From assembly GCA_011033025.1 (NCBI GenBank), contig WFMF01000002.1:806001-870000 (forward strand): a stretch of 64,000 nucleotides of DNA, read 5' to 3'. Source of the DNA: Beroe forskalii. Lineage: Eukaryota; Ctenophora; Nuda; Beroida; Beroidae. This document shows, in pieces, positions 22,966-32,725 of this stretch. How positions within the stretch are numbered: position 1 is the first letter of the stretch; the number at the start of each line of letters is the position of its first letter. Under the pieces are notes generated by a model that made no database searches, had not been told where the DNA came from, and was given only the letters and a program-made list of their open reading frames with translations. The translations under genes were made by a program, and so were the position numbers.

Positions 22966-25410
22966 AGTCTATGGCAGAGCGCTCCTTTTTATTGCCCCTC
23001 AAATACAGTACAGATCAAAGGCTTCAGGGGGTCCTGATCGCTTGTACCCTAGGGCTGGTGATTGTCATAAAAGTCTGGGGGCTTCCAATCACCCTCTGAA
23101 GTGGTCCTTACTGCTCCAGATTGCTTTCAAGCGCTCCTGATTGCTTCAAGCGCTCCTTATCGCTTCTGTGCGCTCCTGATCACTTCCAAGCGCTCTTGAT
23201 TGCTTCTGGGCACTGCTGGGTGCTTCCAATCACTGTAGACTTCTAGGTTACTCTTGAAGTGCTCCTTACTGCTTCCAAGCGCTCCTGATTGCTTTCAAGC
23301 GCTCTTGATTGCTTCTGGGTGCTTCCAATCACTCTAGTTTACTCCTGAAGTATTCTTTACTGCTTCCAAGCGCTCCTGATTGCTTTCAAGCGCTCCTGAT
23401 TGCTTTCACGCGCTCCTGAATGCTTCCAAGCGCTCCTTATCGCTTCTGTGCGCTCCTGATCACTTCCAAGCGCTCTGGATTGCTTCCGGGCACTATTGGG
23501 TGCTTCCAATCACTGTAGACTTCTAGGTTACTCTTGAAGTGCTCCTTACTGCTTCCAAGCGCTCCTGATTGCTTTCAAGCGCTCTTGATTGCTTCCGGGC
23601 ACGCCTGGGTGCTTCCAATCACTCTAGTTTACTCCTGAAGTATTCTTTACTGCTTCCAAGCGCTCCTGATTGCTTTCAAGCGCTCCTGATTGCTTTCACG
23701 CGCTCCTGAATGCTTCCAAGCGCTCCTTATCGCTTCTGTGCGCTCCTGATCACTTCCAAGCGCTCTTGATTGCTTCCGGGCACTGTTGGGTGCTTCCAAT
23801 CACTGTAGACTTCTAGATTACTCTTGAAGTGCTCCTTACTGCTTCCAAGCGCTCCTGATTGCTTTCAAGCGCTCTTGATTGCTTCCGGGCACTCCTGGGT
23901 GCTTCCAATCACTCTAGTTTACTCCTGAAGTATTCTTTACTGCTTCCAAGCGCTCCTGATTGCTTTCAAGCGCTCCTGATTGCTTTCACGCGCTCCTGAA
24001 TGCTTCCAAGCGCTCCTTATCGCTTCTGTGCGCTCCTGATCACTTCCAAGCGCTCTTGATTGCTTCCGGGCACTGCTGGGTGCTTCCAATCACTCTAGAT
24101 TACTCCTGAAGTGGTCCTTACTGCTCCAGATTGCTTTCAAGCGCTCCTGATTGCTTCCAAGCGCTCCTTATCGCTTCTGTGCGCTCCTGATCACTTCCAA
24201 GCGCTCTTGATTGCTTCCGGGCACTGCTGGGTGCTTGCAATCACTCTAGACTTCTAGATTACTCTTGAAGTGCTCCTTACTGCTTCCAAGCGCTCCTGAT
24301 TGCTTTCAAGCGCCCCTGATTGCTTTCAAGCGCTCCTTATCGCTTCTGTGCGCTCCTGATCACTTCCAAGCGCTCTTGATCGATTCTGAGCACTCCTAGC
24401 TACTTCAAATTGCTCCAGATTGCTTCCAATTGCTCCAGATTGCTTCCAATCGCTCCAAATTGCTTTCAAGCACTCCTGACTGCTGCCAAGCACTCCTCAT
24501 TGCTTCCAAACGCTTCTGATTGCTTTCATACACTCCTGATTGCTTTCAAGCGCTCTTGATTGCTTCCAAGCGCTTCTGAGTGCTTCCAATTGCTCCAGAT
24601 TGCTTCCAAGCATTCCTGACTGCTTCCCAGCGCCCCTGATCGCTTTCAAGCGCTCCTTTAATCGCTTCTGTTTGCTCCTGATCGCTTCCAAGCGCTCATT
24701 ATTGCTTTCAAGCGCTCCTTATTGCTTCTGTGCGCTCCTGATCACTTCCAAGCGCTCTTTATTCCTTCTGAGCACTCCTAGCTCCTTCCAATCGCTCCAG
24801 ATTGCTTCCAAATGCTCCAGATTGCTTTCAAACGCCCCTGACTGCTGCCAAGCACTCCTGATTGCTTTCAAGCGCTCCTGATTGATTTCAAGCGCTCTTG
24901 ATTGCTTCCAAGCGCTTCTGAGTGCTTCCAATTGCTCAAGATTGCTCCCAAGCATTCCTGACTGCTTCCAAGCGCTCCTGGTTGCTTTCTGGTGCCCAGA
25001 TTGCTTCCCAGCACCCCTGATCGCTTTCAAGCGCTCCTTATCGCTTCTGTGCGCTCCTGATCACTTCCAAGCGCTCTTTATTGCTACTTAGCACTCCTAA
25101 CTCCTTCCAATCGCTCCAGATTGCTTCCAATAGCTCCAGATTGCTTCCAAATGCTCCAGATTGCTTTCAAGCGCCCCTGACTGCTGCCAAGCACTCCTGA
25201 TTGCTTTCAAGCGCTCCTGATTGATTTCAAGCGCTCTTGATTGCTTTCAAGCGCTCCTTATTGCTTCTGTGCGCTCCTAGCTCCTTCCAATCGCTCCAGA
25301 TTGCTTCCAATTGCTCCAGATTGCTTCCAATCGCTCCAGATTGCTTTCAAGCGCTCCTGATAGCTTCCTAGCCCTCCTGATCGCTTCCAAGCACTCCTTA
25401 TAACTACTAA

Positions 25411-25554
25411 TATGTAGGTTTAAGAGTATTGAAGGCTATTGAAGCAATCCGAAGTAGTCCGAAGAGTGAAGAGCTGATCTGAGTCAGTGATTCACTCATA
25501 AGCGTTCTGAAGTGCTTGGAGCACTCTAATATGCTTGGAAGTGGTCTTGACACT
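25411..25554. other. Spacer between oppositely oriented minisatellite blocks
   Basis: Degenerate sequence (GAAGCAATCCGAAGTAGTCC and similar) where the array passes from forward to reverse orientation. Confidence 0.6.
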
Positions 25555-26520
25555 TGGAAGTTAAAAGGAGCACTTGCGAACGCTATTATGGGCTTGGAAG
25601 GCCTGAAGCAATCAGGAGCACTATGAAGCTATCAGGAGCACTTGGAGGCGGCCAGGTGTGCATGGAACGAAACAAGGGGGTTTGGATTTTGGAACAAAGC
25701 AAGATCGCCTGGAGACGGTCAAAAGCGCTTGAAAGTGATCAAGTGCGTTTGGAAACAATCAGGAGGAGGCCTTAGAAGCGATCAGGAGCGCTTGGAAGCG
25801 ATCAGGAGCGCTTGGAAGCGATCAGGAGCGCTTGGAAGCGATCAGGAGCGCTTGGAAGCGAGCAGGAGTGCTTGAAGCGACCAAGAGCGCTATGAAGCGA
25901 TCAAGAGCGCTGGAAACAATCTGCAAGCTTGGAAGCGATCAAAAGCGCTTGGAACGGGAAGCAATCACGAGCACTTGGAAGTGCTCTGGAGCACTTGCCA
26001 CTTGGAAGCGATCGAGAGCATTTGGTAGCGCCCTGGTGGGCTAAGAGCAATCAGGAGTACTAGGCAGAAACCAGGAGCACCTTGAAGCAAGCAGGAGCGC
26101 CTGTAAGCAATCTGGAGAGCTTGGAAGTGATCAGGGAAGCTTAGAAGTGCGTGTAAGCAATGTGGAGCTCTTGGAAGCTATAGCGAGTACTTGGAAGCAC
26201 TTGGAAGCGACTATACGCGCTTTGAAGTGATCAGGAGGATATGAAACCGATCAGGGGCGCTTGGAAGCAATTAGGAAGAATTCGAGGCGACCAGGAGTGC
26301 TTGGAAACATTTTGGAGGGCTTTGAAGCGATCTGGAGAGCTTGGAAGCCACCTGGAAGTTTTTTGAGAGGCTAGGAAGGCTAGGAAGTCATTTGGAGCAC
26401 TTGGAAACGATCCAGAGAACTGGGGAACAATCTAGAGAACTTGGAAGCGAATTGGAGCACATGGAAGCGATCTGGAGAGCTTTGGCGTGATCCGGTGTGT
26501 TTGCAAGTTTGGAAAGCGTT
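25555..26520 (-). repeat. 20-bp minisatellite, reverse block
   Basis: Units read GGAGCGCTTGGAAGCGATCA, the reverse complement of the forward block. At about 25780-25860 four to five units are identical in a row, marking a recent local expansion. Units decay to the right. Confidence 0.92.
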
Positions 26521-26702
26521 CTATGGACTTATGGCGTTACTGAATTGCTGAGATTCTGTGAAATCATGATGAAGTGCTGAGGCGTATTATGGAGTGTTAT
26601 ATGAAGTCCTTTCAAATTGTATTCTAGATACAAAGGACCATTTCTGTGTTGGCACTTGGCAGGCTCATCGTTTGACTTCCTAGGTTATGATCAACCAGTT
26701 CT

Positions 26703-26951
26703 ATGGACATAACTCACAATTATACTCAGTTTCTGTCTACTGAAGATGTTGGTTCCTACGAAAGATTAGACACAGAAGAGCTTAGCTCTTATGCTGCCTC
26801 AAGAGGAAGCGATGTGTTTTTGAATCTTGAGTGCTATGAAGGGTTCTGTTACATTGTGCGTTTGGAAGCATTCGAAGTCGCTCGGGATCTTTCTGTTCAT
26901 CTGACAGTTTTGATTTTTCAGCTGCTTGCTTCTCAGATCATGACTCTGTAA
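26703..26951 (+). CDS. Hypothetical 82-residue ORF inside the 7.4-kb structure
   Basis: It lies in the only non-repetitive part of the 7.4-kb structure, between the reverse minisatellite and the right motif cluster. It begins MDITHNYTQFLSTEDVGSYE and is acidic, with a hydrophobic C-terminal third (V-H-L-T-V-L-I-F-Q-L-L). I recognise no domain and see no clear promoter. It may be a remnant of a gene captured by the element, or chance. No splice sites were assigned. Confidence 0.25.
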   Translation: MDITHNYTQFLSTEDVGSYERLDTEELSSYAASRGSDVFLNLECYEGFCYIVRLEAFEVARDLSVHLTVLIFQLLASQIMTL

Positions 26952-27573
26952 TAAAAGACAAATTAATAACTGGCAACTGCCATGGAATCACGCATTGTGA
27001 GGCTCCCATGGAGAATGTTTTTATACAAATCTTATAAACTTTGACTTAGGTAAGCAGATGGCCCAAAAATACATATTTTGCCATAATCAATAAGCCTGTA
27101 TTTGTAACCTCATATTTGTGCAATAATGGGCTATGTTGACTTAGACCATATGAAACAGGCAAATTCGTATATGTAATTCTCAGAAAAATGGGCCATGTTA
27201 ACTTAGCCCACATGAAAAATGACAATGTTTCATTAAAAAGCGGGCTATGTAAGATGGCCCAAATTCTGGCCTGGAATGACTAAGATTTTGTGGTGGTCTA
27301 AGTAACATGGCCCAGTATTTACTAGAAATTTCAGTATGATCCCCGAGCTAAGTTATTTAGCCCGTTCTTGCATTACAGATTTTAAATATCATGATAGTCC
27401 ATGTTTCATAGCCCGTTCTTGCATTTTGAAAAATTTGAAAAATTTTTCAAAAAGTCTCAGATTCTTTCAAAATTTCACCTGTAGGTGCGTCTAGACGTCC
27501 TGATCACGTCTAGCAACAAATTGAAAAAAGTGGGCCAAGTAACTTGGCCCGTTCTTGCATGTGGAGGTTCATA

Positions 27574-28134
27574 CAACAATAGAACGAGCGTAGCTACTGC
27601 GCGGTTCTCAAGATAATAACTCAGTACACTGAAATTAAAAACCAGTTATTATCAACTCATTTGTGAATGATTAAAAACAATACAATGAGGCAGGGGTGTC
27701 GAAGCCGGTGGGGTTGGAGGGTTTTTAAAAAAACGCAATTCTCATAACACCCCCCAAATTTGAAATATTCTAAAATATTTGGAAAATTTACGAAATCAAA
27801 CCCCCAATATTCAGGAGACTTCGGCACCGCTGCTATGAGGCAATCTCCATTCATCTCAAAACAGTGCACATCAGAACGAGCGTAGGTGTAGCTCTTTCTC
27901 AAGATAACTTAATTAGTGCACTGGACCAACCCTAGACTTATAATAAATGAAACAGAGCCCTTCATGTACAATATCGTGTGAAATGGCTTTGTTTATTTCT
28001 GTGATAATGCCAGAGGGAGCATCGTGTGTCCTTTACACCAATTATCAAAGCGGCTCTTTCTCGAGATAATTAGTGCACTGGAACAACCCTGGAACACTGA
28101 ACTATCTTGAGCTCTTCTGACGTCACTTCTCGCT
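27574..28134. other. Low-copy spacer with two AACGAGCGTAG / TCTCAAGATAA motif copies
   Basis: The block AGAACGAGCGTAG followed by TTCTCAAGATAA occurs near 27590 and again near 27875 on either side of the small hAT-like insertion, and a fragment recurs near 28055. No gene recognised. Confidence 0.45.
27691..27832. mobile_element. Small hAT-like MITE, 142 bp
   Basis: The left end CAGGGGTGTCGAAG pairs with the right end CTTCGGCACCGCTG. Flanks are CAATGAGG (27683-27690) and CTATGAGG (27833-27840), an 8-bp duplication with one mismatch. The interior is AT-rich with C/G homopolymers and cannot code for a protein. Confidence 0.72.
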
Positions 28135-28280
28135 ATGATATCATACTCGGAGGAATACGAGCATATGTTTTTTTATTCATTTGTTTTCATTAGAGGTCCG
28201 AATTTTCATTCAGACCTATCACCTAACAAAAATTGTCAGATATGTGATATATCTGGGTTTGTGTTGAGAAACACAGTTTT

Positions 28281-28383
28281 GATATATATATATATATATA
28301 TATTCAATATATTCAATATATATTCAATATATATATATATTCAATATATATATATTCAATATATTCAATATATATTCAATAAA
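28281..28383. repeat. (TA)n and TATTCAATA microsatellite
   Basis: Alternating TA with interspersed TTCAATA units. It lies immediately 5' of the Penelope-like coding segment, in the same open frame, and gives a poly-Ile/Tyr translation that is not real protein. Confidence 0.9.
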
Positions 28384-29199
28384 TGTGATAATTTAGACAG
28401 ACTAGACCTCATAGGAGACCCTGAAATCAGTTTCACCGTTGAGATTAAGGAGTGTGGCAGGAGGATTCCCTTGGTTTTGGACTTTCATCCAAGTTTTGCA
28501 GGTGCTACTAGAGCAGTTAATAAACACAAGCACCTTCTGGACTTGGATGATTCTCTGAAAGATGTAGTTTCCAAAGATAAAATCTTTGTGACTTTCAGAA
28601 AGGCTAAGACTATAGGGGATTCACTGGTACACTCCCGATATTCTCGAGAGAACACTGAAATTAGGGCTACTAATCCTTTAGGTAATATAAATTGTGGCAA
28701 ATGTAATTTATGTAAATTCTTTTTATCTGAGAATACTGTTAGAATACAGTCTTTATCAACCAAACAATTCCATAATATTAACCAATCTATATCTTGTGAA
28801 GATCTGCATGTGATTTATGTTATAACTGACCTAGTGTGTAACAAACAGAATGTAGGGAGTACTGATAGCACTATGAAGTTACGTTTTTCTAATCATAAAA
28901 GCCACATTAAGAAAAACATAAATAGTTGTAGGGTAGCTGTTCACTATAACCAAGACAAAGCCCATAAATTTAGGATAGACAATCAAGCCCAATACAATGC
29001 TACCCTAGCATTAGAGCTTAAAGTCACTCTTGTAGATAAGGTCAAGCCTGAGCCATGGGATACCCCTGAAAGCATCACTAATAAACTTAGCAAAAAAGAA
29101 GCTTATTGGCAGCACCAACTTAAAACTTTCGAATCAGATGGAGGGCTGAACATACGTAATGAACGCATAATAGCCAATAAGCGTGCACAAGGCAAATAA
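28372..29199 (+). CDS. Penelope-like retroelement: C-terminal linker and GIY-YIG endonuclease
   Basis: About 275 residues are open to a stop at 29199. Early on, IPLVLDFHPSF and F-V-T-F-R-K-A-K-T-I-G-D-S-L-V-H-S-R match the conserved linker after the reverse transcriptase in Penelope-like elements (PxxxTxHP..., Y-R-R-x-x-N-L-x-D-x-L-V). A zinc-finger-like C-G-K-C-x-L-C-K follows, then the GIY-YIG fold: V-I-Y-V-I-T-D-L-V-C-N-K-Q-N-V-G-S-T, L-R-F-S-N-H-K-S-H-I-K-K, and near the end K-E-A-Y-W-Q-H-Q-L-K-T-F...G-G-L-N. The usual tyrosine before V-G is Asn here, so activity is doubtful. The reverse transcriptase is absent; a (TA)n tract sits where it should be. The copy is 5' truncated. This domain nicks target DNA to prime reverse transcription. 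Confidence 0.78.
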   Translation: MFNKCDNLDRLDLIGDPEISFTVEIKECGRRIPLVLDFHPSFAGATRAVNKHKHLLDLDDSLKDVVSKDKIFVTFRKAKTIGDSLVHSRYSRENTEIRATNPLGNINCGKCNLCKFFLSENTVRIQSLSTKQFHNINQSISCEDLHVIYVITDLVCNKQNVGSTDSTMKLRFSNHKSHIKKNINSCRVAVHYNQDKAHKFRIDNQAQYNATLALELKVTLVDKVKPEPWDTPESITNKLSKKEAYWQHQLKTFESDGGLNIRNERIIANKRAQGK

Positions 29200-29717
29200 T
29201 CCCATGACTTTAGATAGGCACCAGAGCATTCCTAAATCCCTTCTGTCAGTACTTTCTAAATTTTGTTTGTTATGTTGAATCTGCAGGTCAATATCTCATG
29301 TATTGCATGTGGTATTCTACTGATTCTTTTATATTCGTTTACTAATTTATTGATTCTAATTTATTCAATTCAGTTTTCAGTTGTATTCAAGTTTGATGTT
29401 TTCAGATGTTGTTATATTTTGATATTGTATTCTTTTAGATGTTAGAAATTCATTGATATTGTAAGATTTTCCTTTGATGTATTTAGATTCATTGAGATTG
29501 TTATAACCATTGTAGTATGTGCTCTGACCGTACGTCATCACTTGACTTCTCCAGTTATATATTGTATCAGCATGTTATACTAATTCGTTACATTGTCTTT
29601 TAGCTATAATGATCCACAGAAGATTGCACAATTCGAAGTTACAGACATCTTAAATGTTGTTTTTTATTTGAGTACTGATGAAATTTAAACTATATATATA
29701 TATATATATATATATTA
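29200..29717 (+). mobile_element. 3' untranslated tail of the Penelope-like element
   Basis: AT-rich sequence after the GIY-YIG stop, ending in GAGTACTGATGAAATTTAAA and then a (TA)n run at 29692-29717. The element therefore lies between two TA microsatellites. Confidence 0.5.
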
Positions 29718-29740
29718 TATTTAATAATTTCCATGAGGAC

Positions 29741-30256
29741 TTAATGCAATGTGTTAATGTAATGTAAAACATCACTCCCTAAATCTGGTAGATGTAAGGG
29801 AATGTTTTGAAGAAGGTTTGGTGGTATGACATAATCAGATACTAGTAAATTTAGTAACTGATATTGAGAGGTGGGACAGGGGGTGATGGGTGGAGGTACT
29901 GAAGTGTGTGATGAGGCGACAGGTGAAGATGTTGGAGGTGTTGGGGTGTTGGGAAGTGATGTCATGGTGAGGGGAGGTGCGGTGGGGGGTGCTAAAACAC
30001 TTGTACGTTGACGCGATGAACGTTTCATATCCCTTTCCTTGTTACAGATGTAGGTTTTAAGTTCATCGAGTTTAAATGATTCATGAGGAAACATAGCCTG
30101 AAATAGATTCTTCATAAATTCATAATCCGAATCTATTCTTTTAAATCTATGCAAGCGCTTTCCATTCCGGTCTCGGGTGTTTCTTCTGACACGATCCTCA
30201 ACCAGAAAGTTTTCTATGAATTTGGTGGTGGTTTTGCTGTAAGTGTCTCGTGGCAT
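29741..30256 (-). CDS. Unrecognised 171-residue basic, proline-rich protein
   Basis: The ATG at 30256 opens MPRDTYSKTTTKFIENFLVE. Residues 1-85 are rich in Lys, Arg and aromatic residues (R-R-N-T-R-D-R-N-G-K-R-L-H-R-F-K-R, then F-K-L-D-E-L-K-T-Y-I-C-N-K-E-R-D-M-K-R) and could bind nucleic acid. Residues 86-130 are Pro/Thr/Ser-rich and probably disordered. The C-terminal 35 residues have Leu/Ile/Pro repeats. I recognise no family. It starts 145 bp from the first unit of the array at 30401-30660 and points away from it, so array and TATA box could serve a divergent pair. It ends about 25 bp from the (TA)n tail of the Penelope-like element. It could be a host gene, a cargo ORF of a mobile element, or chance; its biased composition is against chance. 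Confidence 0.4.
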   Translation of the reverse strand: MPRDTYSKTTTKFIENFLVEDRVRRNTRDRNGKRLHRFKRIDSDYEFMKNLFQAMFPHESFKLDELKTYICNKERDMKRSSRQRTSVLAPPTAPPLTMTSLPNTPTPPTSSPVASSHTSVPPPITPCPTSQYQLLNLLVSDYVIPPNLLQNIPLHLPDLGSDVLHYINTLH

Positions 30257-30400
30257 GGTGAATGATACGATAGAGAAAAGAGAATATAATAAATGATACA
30301 GACGCTTCCATGTGCAACCCTCGCGTGAGATGGGGGGGCATTGTGTAAGGAGTTCTTAACACCTATTACACCATTCATAAAACAAATTTATCATAGAGCT

Positions 30401-30660
30401 GCGTTGAAGTAACTCCATTCCATGTGCAAAATTCTTTATTCTCAAATCTCAATAGGTCCTTTATCAATTTTCATACAGCTACGTTGAAGTAACTCCATTC
30501 CGTGGGTAAATCTCACGTGCTCCTTTGGTAAGGTTTTCACCGTATTACAAAAGACAATTTTCATACAGCTACGTTGAAGTAACTGCATTCCGTGGGTAAA
30601 TCTCACAAAACAATTTTCATACAGCTACGTTGAAGTAACTCCATTCCGTGGGTAAATCTC
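30401..30660 (+). promoter_or_regulatory. Four copies of a GTTGAAGTAACTCCATTCC element upstream of a TATA box
   Basis: TACGTTGAAGTAACTCCATT plus CCGTGGGTAAATCTCAC occurs at about 30401, 30481, 30571 and 30627, with unequal spacing (56-90 bp). The last copy ends about 35 bp before a TATA box. The core TCCATTCC...GTGGGT also occurs in the repeats upstream of the opposite TATA box at 34.0-34.25 kb. This suggests binding sites for a regulator, but it is not proven. Confidence 0.5.
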
Positions 30661-30689
30661 ACGTGCTCCTTTGATAGGTATATGGAGAG

Positions 30690-30698
30690 TATATAAAG
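30690..30698 (+). promoter_or_regulatory. TATA box (TATATAAAG) of the left inverted arm
   Basis: TATATAAAG is followed about 30 bp downstream by CATTCATTTTGCAACGCTCG, which is conserved in the right arm. The mirrored arm has TATATAAGG at the equivalent place, supporting a conserved promoter. Confidence 0.55.
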
Positions 30699-31385
30699 AA
30701 GAGCTCGAGTCACTGTTCATTCATTTTGCAACGCTCGTACGCTCTCCTATCCTGATTCCCAGAACTGCTGTCATTGTTCTTTGATACAATAGTTATACAA
30801 GGTCCGGCATTGTGCTTGTAAGCTGAGCTAATATTTATCTCCTCCAGGTGAAATTTCGATACTTGGATCACATTCTTGCTCCGAGCTCTCACATGAACAA
30901 TGCTGGTCCTATGGACTCTGGAACACAGTCGAGGATGGTAGATACATGTTTCCACTGTTCAGGTATGAGAAAATGAGTTATGTGAATGGTCTAATATATG
31001 ATATACAGTAGTGAATCTATAATTTTTGAATAATGAATTCTATCAGTCAGCGCTAAATTTCATATATATTCTAAATATCTGAATTAAACAATTCGAACAC
31101 TACCATTAGTGTATGGAATGATGCAAATTGCTAAATTTTATGTCTCACTTATGATGTTAATTCTTTCAGCAGTGGTTCTGAAGAATCCCAACAATCAGAC
31201 AAGAATAAACTGGGGGTTTCTCTCGTCCTCTCGTCCTATTTGAAATTGGTTGAATACATAAGGCGTAAAGTTTAATAGTTCATGGTCAAGTAATTACTCG
31301 CAAAACCTTTATGTGTTCTCTTTCAGTACATGAAGTGTTTACACTTTATCTAGTGAAAGATTTCACAATGAAAGGCTCCCCAACA
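30690..31385 (+). repeat. Left arm of a ~700-bp inverted duplication
   Basis: From the TATA box to GAAAGATTTCACAATGAA this matches, in reverse complement, 33206-33920. Shared landmarks in order: GAGCTCGAGTCA, TTTTGCAACGCTCGT, ATTCCCAGAACTGCT, CACATGAACAATG, a GTATGA donor-like site, CAATTCGAACACTACCATTA, a CTTTCAG acceptor-like site, and GAAGTGTTTACACTTTATCT. The right arm has an extra ~200 bp and more substitutions. Confidence 0.88.
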
Positions 31386-31999
31386 CAGTCCGGACTGCAT
31401 GAGTCACCAAATAGCTCGCCTTTGCTAGTTAAATGACTGCACGCCATAGCAAGTGGATTTTGGCATAATTACATTATTGCAGGACTTGCCTTAAATGATG
31501 CATGCTTTCCATAAGACATATTGAATAAAGCATGCATGTGGAAGCAAAAGCTCGCAAAAAATTTGAGCAGTTTTCTTATAGTCGGACAGTCTTTTACAAA
31601 TGACTACATTCCTACCTTTGACATGTAAAGCAAACTCAACAGACGCATGTTTTTCGTTATGGGGTAGTTGTCACGAGGCTTGCCAATTTCATTTACACTG
31701 TACAGATAAATGTGGTTTTACATGCACATTAAGAGATATAAATTATAATCAAGTTTCATAGTTCTTCTTTGTAAATACTTTTCTTAATTACTAATCCCTT
31801 GACAGCTCCTCCTACACCTATCAGACCTTCTTCGATGAATAATGAACAGCACCTCAGACCTCACACTCCTTACACGTCATCTCCGACGAGTGATGATCCT
31901 CAGGCTATCAAAGTGATTAATTTCACCGTAGACAACGCTGTTGCTGTATATCTACTCATGGGACAGAGGATTTGTTTAGGTCCTTCTAACAGACCCTAG
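30893..31999 (+). CDS. Candidate two-exon gene of the left arm (exons 30893-30962 and 31806-31999)
   Basis: Exon 1 opens MNNAGPMDSGTQSRMVDTCF and ends in a good donor (TCAG then GTATGAG) leaving one base of a codon. A good acceptor (CTAATCCCTTGACAG) at 31805 opens exon 2 in a compatible phase: A-P-P-T-P-I-R-P-S-S-M-N-N-E-Q, a Pro/Ser/Thr-rich stretch, then V-I-N-F-T-V-D-N-A-V-A-V-Y-L-L-M-G-Q-R-I-C-L-G and a stop at 31997-31999. The total is about 88 residues. The TATA box 195 bp upstream of the ATG supports expression. The family is unknown. The splice pairing is inferred; additional exons from acceptors near 31170 and 31325 are possible. The same exon-1 block in the right arm is not open. 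Confidence 0.33.
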
Positions 32000-32160
32000 A
32001 TATACAGCACAAATTATAGCCTGAAGACCATCACTCGTCAAGGAAGGCACATCAAGAGCAAAAGGGGTCGACCATCAGGTACATTTGCAGACGTAGGGGG
32101 GGGGGGGTGTTTGGCCAAATGCTAACGTCCGCAAATCATGGAAATTTCGGGTGATTTGAC
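32000..32160. other. G-rich tract and CGTCCGCAAA inverted partner
   Basis: A G13 run at 32095-32108 (G-quadruplex candidate). AACGTCCGCAAA near 32128 has an inverted partner near 32825, outside the MITE, suggesting an older element into which the MITE inserted. Confidence 0.5.
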
Positions 32161-32725
32161 TACCTTAACCTCCGAAAATATAGTCGGCCTATTTTTTAGT
32201 CAAAATTCGAATTTCTACTATAAACTTATAAATTCGGCAAACCATAATTATTACCGACTATAGAAACAGCAGACTTTAGCTTCCTATTTTTTAGTCAAAA
32301 TTCGAATTTCTACTATAAACTTATAAATTCGGCAAACCATAATTATTACCGACTATAGAAACAGCAGACTTTAGCTTTCCAAGCATAATTTTTGTAGGTT
32401 TTTGCAATTCAGCATATTATGAGAGTGCAATCTGGTCTGAAAATGGATTGTTATGACGTCATTCTGAGATGAATTTTGTAAGAATTAAGACGGTTTTAGG
32501 GATTGACTCAGTCAGCCATACTAAAATTTATGATTTTCGATGATCGGAAATCAAAGAAATGTAAAGAAAAACGCTTGAAAATCGAAATTTGAGGCTAAAT
32601 ATTACCAAAAAATGCCGACTAAAATTTCGGCCGACCATACGTCCAGACCCTCTATGACTAACATTTTACGACTATAATAATTCCAACTATATTTTTACCC
32701 GACTAAAATATTGGAGGTTAAGGTA
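32161..32725. mobile_element. 565-bp MITE with TACCTTAACCTCC termini and TA target site
   Basis: The left end TACCTTAACCTCCGAAAATA pairs with the right end ATATTGGAGGTTAAGGTA. TA at both borders suggests a Tc1/mariner-type target. Inside, a ~95-bp block with CAAAATTCGAATTTCTACTA and ATTACCGACTATAGAAACAG is tandemly duplicated (about 32190-32380), and TAGTCGG/CCGACTA motifs are scattered. No ORF. It sits between the two inverted arms. Confidence 0.7.

Larger units (their letters stand above)
20870..25410 (+). repeat. 20-bp minisatellite, forward block, with ~285-bp higher-order units
   Basis: The unit is GCTTCCAAGCGCTCCTGATT with variants (GATCAC, TTATCG, CTTCTG). Between about 23100 and 24280 the monomers form higher-order units marked by GTAGACTTCTAGGTTACTC at about 23232, 23512 and 23803, roughly 280-290 bp apart. 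The block is interrupted at 22008-22965. ORFs spelling poly-Ser/Leu or K-Q-S repeats are translations of the array. Confidence 0.95.
20177..27573. mobile_element. 7.4-kb TIR-bounded structure filled with a strand-switching minisatellite
   Basis: The 32-bp ends (20177-20208 and 27542-27573) match at 31 of 32 positions in inverse orientation, beginning TATGAACCT and including ATGCAAGAACGGGCCAAGT. Inside each end is a cluster of the same short motif as inverted pairs, for example GGGCTATGTTACTTAGCCC at 20435, and GGGCCAAGTAACTTGGCCC at 27532. At least seven lie in 20200-20660 and eight in 27050-27550. The core is a 20-bp minisatellite in both orientations, with a ~1-kb insertion at 22.0-23.0 kb and a short unique segment with an 82-codon ORF at 26.5-27.0 kb. 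No target duplication beyond a possible TA was found and no intact transposase is visible. It could be a giant non-autonomous DNA transposon or a repeat-built domain. Confidence 0.65.
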
